From Tubiluchus corallicola (lineage: Eukaryota; Priapulida; Priapulimorpha; Priapulimorphida; Tubiluchidae): a stretch of DNA of 64,000 nucleotides. The DNA is taken from assembly GCA_030141605.1 (NCBI GenBank), contig JAQGDQ010000505.1, forward strand, positions 96,615-160,614. The letters run 5' to 3'. Below the pieces are notes generated by a model. The model saw only the letters and a program-made list of their open reading frames with translations. It ran no database searches and was not told where the DNA came from. Both the position numbers and the translations under genes were made by a program. Below are positions 13,901 to 25,900 of this stretch, one piece after another; position 1 is the stretch's first letter, and each line of letters begins with the position of its first letter.

Positions 13901-16900
13901 GTTTAACTCCATCAGGACCACACCATTTAAAATAGGTCTCGTAGGACCTAAACTTTTCTGCTGCTGTATGCGTACAGACATAACTAAATGATTAGAAATT
14001 CAGTACTGTTCTATTCAGGCGAATCTCGGCTATCCAATCATGCTATTTGTTTAAACATTAATAGGTGATTTAATTGGATAAAATTAAGAAAAACACGCCC
14101 AGGCTCTACAACTTAACCCATTGAGTAGCTTGGTCCGGTGTACACCTGCGTGATCGTACACACTATTTTATTGATCGTCTGCTTGCTACAGCTCAAGCTG
14201 TGCAGTGTTCTACTGCTATTCCAAGAAAACCAGCCAATCAACCAAGGAAAAATTAGGGTGGTTTCATCTTTTAACAATAATTTCTCCTTAAAAAGACAGC
14301 AGACATGAGGTCAAAGTCTATCAGAGCGCTGTCGTCTGGATAGTTGAAATCTTCTGCATTAGCGGATTTCACATAAGTAATGCTGTACTTTGTTACAACG
14401 CAATCACTGCAGTTACTGAAGGCTTTTTTTCCAATTTTTTCGTCAAAAATCAATATTTAATTTGTCTAAGGTAAGCAAATGCATCTCATATATAATTTTG
14501 CATTGTGTGAGGAGTAGAAACCTGAAAATATTATCAAATATAACGTCACAGCTGCTTAGTGAAAGCCGTTTTCCATAAAGCCATGCAAAATGCAGCAAAC
14601 GCTTACGGTCCTGAAGGAGTTAAAGAAGTGCTTAAATACTAACTTCGTTTAAAAGATTTTCTTGAACGTGCTGAGACATTTCAGTTTGTAGTAATCGAGA
14701 TGAAACTGCAGGTTCGTTTAGCAAATAATTCTCTACTCTCCGAATGCCTGCTGTCCACTTATCAGAGGAAGCTGGCCTGCCCTTGGAATGCAACAAACCA
14801 CCTTTCTTTTTGGTGGAACTTTTACCTACTTCCTCTTTTAATGTTGGAGAGCAAGCAGGTTTCTTAATTCTAGGAGACACCTGAAAAAAACAATAATTTG
14901 CTTACTAACGTTATGGAATTAGTAGGAGCTATAATTCAATTGTCTTTAAGACACTTCGCCAAGTCAATTTGTTGTCTCGAGGTTTGAACCTCTGTTGTTT
15001 AAGAACATCAAATCCAAACAAAATCCCTTAGTTCAGTTTGATGGAATTTACAGAATTTTTGAACTGGAATTAGGGAAACTCTAAGTTACACTTTCAAAAG
15101 AATCTGCTGGTTACAAGAACTAGCGTGCTTTTAAAAAGTGAAAATCAAATCTTAGATACTGACAAAGAATTTTGATGTATAAAAATTGCGACACACAATG
15201 GACCCACCACTATTACATATTTACTTAGTAGTTTATAAATAACTACAACCTTTTCAAGACATCCACTTTTGTGATTAAGGGTATCACGCGCATTCTGGCT
15301 GACAGCTTGAATATTTTATATTTTACAGAAAAAAATTTGTTATTTACTAGAAATCATTTTGCTAGAATGTATGGACCATTTAGAAATCAAATATGGCAAA
15401 TATAGTCAATAAATCACAGAAATAATATAAGCTATCGCTTTAATGTTGCCAGAATAGAGATTTGGTTAAATCTCATTCTGGAATCCAAATTTTTAAGTAT
15501 CAGTCTACAGTAGGATTTGGCTTCAGTTCGGGTTTAGAGTAACATTATCCCAGGGCATCACCGTTCCTCAACTTTAAAATCAGAAACTGACATAGAAATT
15601 GAGATTTGTTTGTTATCTTTATTGCAAAGGCAAAGTTGGTATCCTTTTCTTTTCATTTTAAGTTGCACACTACACATACGATGGTTTCATATTTTTCTGA
15701 GTAAAACATGTCAAAGATAATAAATGCTATATGTGTACTGTGTTTGCATAGCAAAATCGTTTGTAAATTGGCAGTTTAGCTTTTCTAGTTATACACATAT
15801 CCTGAATTTCCATTTCGTGAGGATCATTTTGATACCAAGCTCAACGCTTTATGTTATTTCTAATCTGAGATAATCCACATTGAAACTGAGGTGTAGGCTG
15901 CACACTGAAAAACGTATCCTTGAGAAAATCACTGTTAAAGTTTGCCATTGCACAAATGTGGGTTGCTACAGACTTTGCAAGAAAACAAAAAAGTTATGTT
16001 TAAATCCAATAGATGGCCCTTACTGAAGAAGATCTGGGCTTGGCAACTGAAAAAAACTGAACAAAATGACCGCTTCCACGAGCTACTATAGCAGTTTGAA
16101 AATATGACTTTTTGACAAACACAACATTAGTTTTTACACAGAGAAGTGTGCAAGCAGTTCTAAAATTAGATTTTAGTATTTTTAAAATATTTTCTTGATA
16201 ATTTGACAATATAATATAAAAGTCTAATACACTTACATTTGGTTTCATAAAAAAAAAAATTGACTTTTAATGAAAGTTTGGTGCATCCACTTTGATAAAG
16301 TATCATAATGCAGTTTTCGCTATGCCGCCTTAAAAGAGCAAATTGATAAATTGGCCACAAGCAACAGATTAAAAAAATAACATACTAGTTTGCTTTTCGA
16401 ATTAACAAATTGTCTTCGAGTTGGACGCTTGTCATTTCCACTAGCAGTAATACGAGCATAAGGCACGCTGATAGCAGGAGACCTAGAGTAAACAAAACTA
16501 CTAAGTGACAATAATGACAATAATGTCAAGCGTGTAATGTAAAGTGTATTTTGTAGACGTGCCAACGGTGGCATAAAAACAAACTGAAATTCGTCAACAT
16601 TTTTTACACTAAATGACAATCTTAAATCAAGATCAATGTCATAAATAATTATTTTTAATAGTATCTCGGAAGCACTAATTATTAGAAAAAGTAGCATCAT
16701 CATACTTGACACGCTTGCGAATCTTCTCAGTTTTCCTTGTTTTTCTTTTTTGGACTAAAGAATTAATCAAATCGGTGGCTTCGTCAGGTGTACTCACTAA
16801 AATAGTAAATACAAATAATACACAAACAAATATTCTTGCCAAAACTTTGCAAATTCTAAGCGTGCATGAAAAACCTTTGCTTGCTTAAGATGTTGAAAAA

Positions 16901-19900
16901 TGTTTTTAAAAGAACAGGATTTAGATACTCTTACAGGCAACATTTAGAAAACATAAATTTCATTTGTTTGATTAAACTGTTGAATTTTTTAGAAGAACAG
17001 GAGTTTTGACCTTATCACAAGGAACATACAGAAAACATACGCTTACAGGTTAAATACATTGCCTATCGTTACCCAAAGCTAAATCACATTTTACTGAATA
17101 AGATCAACTTTCTTGTTCTTCAAGTTTCAAGCAACTTTACTATGCATATATAACAGCATCAGAAAAATCCTATAAAAGTAGAGTACTTGAAATTAACCAG
17201 TAATTTAATAATGTTGTAATGATATAGAAATCATTTACAGTTACGCTTAAATTGTGTTATAATTGTGGTTTAATGTCAAAATTGTAAGTGTAAGAGTCAT
17301 AAATAGAAAATGTGCAACAGCTGTTAGTAAGCAACAAACAGCTATTGGTAAATTTTTGTTTATTACAAGCATTTCTATAGGACACATGCCTGCCATATCT
17401 AGTGTCATTTAAACAGAATTATATTATATTATAAAACCATCCTAAAAAAAAACAGGGCATAAAGGACCGACAGGCAGTACACACTGCTAGACCATGGGCT
17501 TTTTAGCACCAGTTCCGTTAAAGCAATACATGGATGATGAATGTGGACAAGGGCATGGATGATGAATGTGAGCAAGGACATGGATGATGAATGTGAGCAA
17601 GGACATGGATGATGAATGTGAGCAAGGGCATGAATGATGAATGTGAGCAAGGGTATGGATGATGAATGTGAGCAAGGGCATGGATGATGAATGTGAGCAA
17701 AGACATGGATGATGAATGTGAGCAAGGGCATGGATGACGAATGTGAGCAAGGACATGGATGATGAATGTGGACAAGAGCATGGATGATGAATGTGAGCAA
17801 GGACATGGATGATGAATGTGAGCAAGGGCATGGATGATGAATGTGAGCAAGGCCATGGATGATGAATGTGAGCAAGGGCATGGATGATGAATGTGAGCAA
17901 GGGCATGGATGATGAATGTGAGCAAGGGCATGGATGATGAATGTGGACAAGAGCATGGATGATGAATGTGAGCAAGGACATGGATGATGAATGTGAGCAA
18001 GGACATGGATGACGAATGTGAGCAAGGGCATGGATGATGAATGTGAGCAAGGACATGGATGATAAATGTGAGCAAGGGCATGGATGATGAATGTGAGCAA
18101 GGACATGGATAAGGAATGTGAGCAAAGGCATGGCACAGATCTCAAAGCATTTCTATATAAAACACAATATACATGAATAAAACATTAAAACGGACTCAAC
18201 ATATTAACCTTGTTAGTTCAGTACTGCAGCACACTTCTGACCTAGCCGTTTTTCATTAAACACCTCAGGTAGTTACATGGGGGGAGGGGGGGGCATTATA
18301 CAAAATCAGAAGCTACCAGCAGTGCCAAATTGTCAGTCTTTTCACCAGCATTAATTAGCAAATTGGGCTTACCTGTATTTGGAAAAATATTTTTTTCAAA
18401 AAGAGGTGTCTTTTCCGCATTTCCTGGTGATTCCTGAAACACCTGCTCAGGGCTAGGAGGCACTAACCCAAACGTGTTGTCATTTCCTTTTGATGTTTTT
18501 GTCACGTAGTCAGACCGTCGTTCCAAATCTCGTCGAACATTCACTACAGTATGTTTAATGCTAGGAATGATTTCACCAGCAAGCCGATCCCTATTTGAAA
18601 AAAGCTGAGTCAACAATAATAAGTCATTGTGATTATGCATTTTAAACCTTTTTTTTATATCAATATTAATTGCACGTAATTGTACTGTTTTAAACCTTTA
18701 TACAACACCGGGATAACAACCAACTAAAGTAAACACAAATTCAAGATATTTATGTGACATTTTTCCCAATAACAGATTAGCTTTTCAAAGTCTAGGTAAC
18801 AAGATTGGAATGCTGCACCATCACATCGCATAAGAATTTGCAATACATCTAGCATATTTTTGTTCAGCCCAATGCAGAGATGACAAGGGACAGGAAGGGT
18901 ATGAAACATTGCCCAAGAAGCCTGCAATAGTGGTAGCTCTACTTCTGCAAAGGCAAATTATTGTTGTTCAGCACTAGTTTGCTTTCTTGACTTGATCACC
19001 AAACGAATGCTGACCAACCAGTTAAGGCTAAAGAGCTTCATCCATGCAGAATGCAGCCCTGTTGAGTGTCAAACCAGTTCTTTCAAAACTTAGATAGGAT
19101 TCATGTTAGGCAACTTTCTGCAATAACCTGATTTACAAACATGAGCAAAAACTTCTAGTTACAATGATAACACATTTTATTTAATAATTGCCCTCACTTG
19201 ATACTATCATATAAAACGTTAGATAGTTTTATAATTAGCCAGCACAGAATCCAAAGCCTATTGAGGCCAGAGAATCCATTTTGTGAATATGCTGTTTACA
19301 AGGTTATATAAGAACAGGCTAAAATCTTATTACATGAACAACAGTGAGAATGAGAACGGTTTCCTGGCGAAACGGATCTGTTTGTAGGATCACATCACAA
19401 GCATGTAGCTCAAAAACCTTTACCTTATTTCCAGCATATCAGTGATGTATCTGCGGTGAAGAGGAACTTGTTGCATAACCACATTACTCACTTCCAAAAA
19501 ATTAGGTAATGTACCTACAACAGTAAGTATTAATCACAATACCAATATAAGAATATAAAAGTACAATATAAGTACAATATAAAAGTATAAAAAATAAACT
19601 AAAGTAAATAAATAAATTGATTGATTGAAAAGAATGAAAAACAATTCCACTTTCATACCTTCACATTTCATCTTCTCAACATAAAGCTTCAGTGCCAAAT
19701 TGCATATGTGCAGAAGGCTTAGTGGGTTCAGCTTGCCGTGTTCATTTATGTTGGAAATATTTTTCTGTGATAAAACAAAGCAATAAAGCAATTAATGACT
19801 TTCAGAGGCATTTCAGGCGAATAAAGAATCTTTCAACAGCTGTATCTTGCAGTATACCATTAAAACTTATTCTGAACACTCCATTAAGACTGTCTGCATG

Positions 19901-22900
19901 CTCTAAAATTGTCTTTGTACAACATCTGTAGAAATCGCCAGACTTGCCATCTAGTATTATGCAAAACTAATATTTGTTTGTCATCTAGACAAACAAGATG
20001 AGGTTCCAAATATAACCAAAGTGATAGGAAATAAAATCACTGAATGACTAAGTATAAAGTGATCCTAAATTAGGCATAGAAAACATTCATTTATTAAGAA
20101 TAAGTTTCGTGCATTTAGGGTATGCTCCAAAGTTGCTTAGCATATGACAATAAACTCATGTAGCTTCAAATTCAACAAGAAATTTCCAAAATTTTCCATT
20201 CTAGTACACTACTTCTATAAAGTTCACCATTACCAGTAAAATAGTAATACTATTTGAAATTTTAATAGGCAACCGCTGTCACCATCATTGTCAAATGGAT
20301 TTATCTAAACAATAGTATCTTGATTACAGGGACACTCGTGTTATCATTGCACAGGGACACTAGCAGAATTAATGTATGTCAGACAGATACTAATACACAG
20401 ATCGCAAAATATCAATCAACCAGCGGGGGTCCACCTCGTGATGGCCAATTAAGTTGCCCTTTGTCTTCACTCCTCCTTCGCCTAAGTAACACAACAAAAG
20501 TGGCTCCCAAAACACAGGCAGAAAATGTACTGAGATATACTGCGACAGTTAAGGTCAAATGTGTATTATTATTATTATTAATTTTATTTTCTCCAGCCAT
20601 ACAAGATTTCTGCAACTAAAATTTGTCTAGCAGAGGTACAGGGACATATTGGTGAAGCATTATGTTTGAGTAATAGTTGTGCAGATGTATTATGCCTTGG
20701 AAAGGTTAGAAACAGTCAGATTTATCAGTTTCTCTAATACACTCAAAATACTCAAATAAATCTGCCGCTGAAAAAATCTCTTCCAGCTAGGTAGATAAAA
20801 TGAGCTGGTAGATAACATGAGCTGAACCGTCAAGTTAATAAAAATGCGGTCTGTCCCAAGGTAATTAGTTTCTTCAGTTTTTTTTTAATTAAAGATTTTA
20901 TAATGTTACAAGAGATTGCCGAACGCTACTATTGCATTAATGTTCATTAAGGTTGAACATTCAGTATTTGGCAGACCTCTTTAATTGTTATTCATAGTTT
21001 ATCTAGCGTAACTAACTTATGTTGTTTAAACCCTTAATGCTTACATAAGTCTTTTAGACTGATCATTTATAATGTCTTGTATGATCTTATTACGTACAGG
21101 TTTTATACAGGATTGCTATACCAAATTTTCCTGGTACCAACTAAATTTTTCCAGTACTCAAATTTCCTAGCACCAAACCTGTTCCGTACGATTTTTACCT
21201 TGTACCAGATTTACTTGTACCAAAAATGCTTGACAAAGCTCCGCCAGTATTGTATTAAATTTTTCTACTAATACAACTTTTTCCCATTTGCTACAATTTC
21301 GATATTCCAAAAATTCAAAGCAGCAAATTTTCCCAGTACCAAAATGTCCTCGTACCAAAATTTCTAGGACCAAATTTACTAGAAGCAAATTTTTCCATGT
21401 TTTTCGGTTTGTTTACATGCTGTAAACATTTACAGCAAGGGAGTTTGTGAGAACGTGTGTTACATCATCAAATTGGGCGGGGTAAATGCGGCTTGCAATC
21501 TACATATTACTAAGCATTAAGAAAACTTTGTTTGTTTTGTAAAGGAACCTACCTGGCGTATCTCCTCTTTAAGTTGTTGCAACAATACCTTTGGAACTTT
21601 GGCAGTTACGTTCGTTCCATCAAGCATGTATTTGTTTTCATTGCCAGACAAAATGCTCTCAATAACTTCTTTATTGTTACGGATGTGTTCACAAGCATTC
21701 TCAATTTGCTTCCAGTGTGCAGATATCTAAAAAGTAGACAAGAATTTAGGAAATCACAATTCTGTTCAAAAATGTTTTAAATAATGTGTTAATTAAATAA
21801 AAACAGGCAAAATATATTTAACGAAACACTTTGTTAAGTGATAGATTGCTTTTTAGCCTACTAATATTTTTGACAGCCTATCATATATTTTTGCTGCACT
21901 GTGTACAATAATGTTATATGATATATTACGCAAAGTCTTGATGCCATGAGATCTTCGACTAATGCACATGTAAATACTACAATGGGGCTAAATTTAAAAA
22001 AAGCAGGGCTGAAGACAATAATGATTATTACAAACATTAAATGCAGAATTACTTTATAAAATCTGGCATTTATTTAGCTACAACATTCACAGATAAGACA
22101 CGCTTGAGTCAACTTCAAGTGTAATATTTGCAATTTAAAATATATATGCATTAATTTGGTTTACTTGTAAATACTAATTATAGCTAATGAAGATTACTAA
22201 CTACAGAAACAGTAAATTAATACACATATAACCTAAATTTCAGATATCACAGATAAAGAAAAACTCAGGTAGAGTTCAAACATATCAAGTGTTTTAACAA
22301 GAATTGGAGAATTATCAGAAGATAGCTTCTGCTTTGAGGATATCTTTGTATATTTGACAAAGTATTAAACAAACAAGTGGTTAAGTACAATGTAGTGTAG
22401 ATGCCAGAGAGATGGCAAAACACTCAAGTGGTTAAAAAATGCATTTTATTTGCATATATTAAATTACAAACTGTTGATAACTACGTATTAGTCAAGGACA
22501 CAAAAGTCAAATTTTAAGGAAATGGAGAATGACGGGATACATTTGCCAAATTTTCAGGAATTATATGATTTCATGAAGCATAAGGCACTGAAAACAAGTT
22601 GTTATAAACTCTACCTTGCTGACGGCATCTTCTCGTTTAGAGAGCTGTTCTGAAACGACAGTCTCATAAACAGCAGTGTAATCTGACCTTTTCCCCGAAC
22701 TGCAAAACAAGATTCAAATAATAGAAAAAATAACACGAGGGAGAACAATTCAGTAACTATGATTATTGACTGCTTTGATCAGTGGACCAGTTTCTTCCGA
22801 AGTGAGCATTGCCATATATAGACAATAATTAATAATAATAATTTATTAGCCTCAATTCGTAAAAATGCTTTAGGGCTTTACAATTAATAATTGATAAAAG

Positions 22901-25900
22901 AGAGAGTAAAAATACATCATGAGTGGACTTAAAATTATACATTACAATAAAACTAGTCGCACAGACAAATAATGCATACAATACGATTATACAAATAAAA
23001 TTTAAGATATAATGTAAATCCAATTAAATTAATTTTATTATATAATTAAAGGTTAAAAGCTTCTTGGAATAAAAAATTTGAGGCTTCATTTAAAAACAGA
23101 TGCTGACTCCGACTGCCATATGTGAATTGGTGTTTATTCCACATTAGGGGAGCAGAATAATGAGAATGACCGTCTAGAACGAGTGACTAGTTTTGCTTTA
23201 TTTGCGCTGGATCAAGTTCATTGAATTTACTAAATGCAATTACCAATACCACATAAATTACTCAACGGACAATGCTATTCAGACCTGTTACTTTTGGGCT
23301 TTGGTGGTACAACATACAATACAACTGTGCTCTGTGATACACAACATTATATAACATATAATGTGTCTTCTGGTTGATTATTTAGGTATGCTAGGTTATG
23401 TTCAAGTAAGGAGGGGTTTTTGGGTAGGGCAGCCAGGTGATATAAAATTATGTCAAACGTGGGAGTCTTCTTCTATCTCGTGAAAATGTTTTTATAAGTC
23501 ACAGTCTTTTTTTATTTAAGTATGGTTGGTTTTGGTTGGTTCAGTTAAGCAAGTGGCTGTTGCCTTGACATAATTTTGGTGACGGTATACTTGTCTAGCC
23601 TTTTGTAACTTTGTGCTCATGTTGTAGGAGCAGCTTACGTTGATGTTCTCTATGTGTGTGCTTGGCATAAGTGTTATGTTTGTAGTTATCACTTTAACAT
23701 CTAAGGTTGGCCAGTCAGTGTGACTGGGTCCCACCGATAGAGTTTGACGACAGTGAGTAGGGACCGAAGTCTGAATCTTTCCCGGTGCCTCACCTGATGA
23801 CACTACCTTTGGTGATAATTTTGTATGTGTATGCAATTGTAGATTCTATGATTTGTAGTTGATTGTGTGTGGTGTTGTTGTTGTCATTTGAGTTTAAAAA
23901 CTCACCTTGTCTAATGGTTTTTTAATGATATACTGTGATCTACAAGTACAAAAACTACTACTAAGGTTGTAAAATGGTTAATGACACAACGATGATATAA
24001 AAAACTTACCCAGTTTGTGACGTTGGGATGTCAACTGCATCCAAGGCTGCTTTGAGATTTTCTTCAGCTTCCAACACAGCAGCTTTGTTAACTTTTAATT
24101 CAGCAGCTTGTTCTCTAGAATTTAGGCAGGTTCTTAACAACTCAGGTTATTTATTTAAAATAGTATAGTCTTTCTAGTACAATAATCTATACTAGAATGC
24201 AACATATTATGTGTTTTCAATGCGTAACTGTCATATCAAATATGACATATGGTGGGACAGAAAAATTTACATCTTTTTTTAACTTTGTAAACAATTCAAA
24301 CAATGACAAGGTCAGCTAATTTCTGACACTTAGGACTGAGTAAATGATAGTAACAAGTGACATTTTGGCATGCAATTCATTCCTTGTGAAGAACCACGAC
24401 AAGTCTGCATGTAAAATAAAAGGTGAATTGCTAGAAGCATCAAACTGACCTGAAAGCAAGCTTGAATAGATTAGGCAATTAGAAAAATGGATATGCACAA
24501 AGACACAGTGGCTGTGTTTAAGTGCCTCCAGGGCTCTGTTCCCGTTGGAAAGCTCAGGAATTAATGCTATCTTCATCATCTATTGAACTGTGATTGGACT
24601 CTTATTAAATACATAAATGTACAGAATGACTTATTTCAGCTGACATTTTGTAAAAAGATTAAATTGTGTCACAAACCTTATAAAATCCTTCCAATTTTCG
24701 TGCAAAATTGTCAGATGTTGTCGATTTTCTAAATATTCTGACATGTGGAGACATGCTGCTGTCTGGAGAGTAGTCGTCATGGGTCCCAATATGCCAATGT
24801 TTAGGCTGTTTAGGACAGGGTGCCTGATAGGAGGTTTCTTTAAAACTATGATAACAAAGTAGATACATGAATTTTTTATTTAATTATACAACCTGCTATC
24901 ACTTTCTTATAAAAAGTGAGACTTATAAAAAATTGATAAAGCAAAAAAAATTGATACCAGTTCCATTGTAAAAACACTGATAGTCTATTTGTGCCGTTGC
25001 ATAACATAAAATAAATGCAAATACAATCTGCAGCGACTAACAACCTGTCAAAACTATATTACAAATGCAGGTAATTGTTATAACACTAATGCAAGGTCAG
25101 ATGGTCTGTAATACTGAGAACTTATAAAAAACCAATTCTATCACAAAAATACGTAGCAATTAATAATTATAAAATGCAAAAACACTTACCTTTACTTTCC
25201 AGCTTGACCTAAATAACACAGTTCTAAATTGTCAGGAATTGTATAATTGATACTGTCAGTAGAAACTACAGTTAGAAATGCCTCTTACTTTTCTTTTTCT
25301 TCATTATTTTTAACAGCACAAATGTCGTAAAAGCCAGCAAAAAATCGTAGATTTTCCAGCCATGCGGAGACATCAACAAAGAAGAACTGACTTTTGGAAA
25401 GTTGGCATCACTTTCATTCTAAATGAACAAGACAAAAAAATAATATAGCCAGGTTGCTTGTTTCAGGCAAAAGGCAACTGTTTCCATTAAGAATTGTCAA
25501 AGCAGTAAAATGAACTTGTAGTAGCTATGTTAACAAGTTGTACTTAGCTTATAACAAAATCAACAAAAAACGGATAATTTTTATCACGTTTATGTAAACT
25601 GTTACCTCTATAATCTCGGTGAGCCAACTGTACACTGCTTTCCGAAATTCCTGTTCTTGTTTCTTATCAGTGGATGGCCAGCAAATTCTAAACAATGTTA
25701 ACAATACTCTGGTAAAACTGCTTAAAATAGACTTTGATGTTGCTGCACTAATTATGGCAAAATATTGTAATATTTAGTGTTTCCATCAGGTACCCGAGTA
25801 CTCACCCACCTGAGCAATTATTACCAGAGCCTGATATTCCAACACAGTTTATAAGTGAAAATGCAGACAATATTATTAATAGGATATCTATAGCTTAACA

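Noticed and set aside
17429-18145. Three long overlapping minus-strand ORFs rich in His, Ser, Pro and Cys
   Set aside because: They are the three frames of one 25-bp tandem repeat without stop codons, inside a HAUS6 intron.
25190-25208. A 19-nt HAUS6 microexon (VKLESK) with good flanking ag/gt
   Set aside because: The upstream exon (25418-25289) ends in phase 1, so including it creates a stop; direct splicing from 25289 to 24837 keeps frame.
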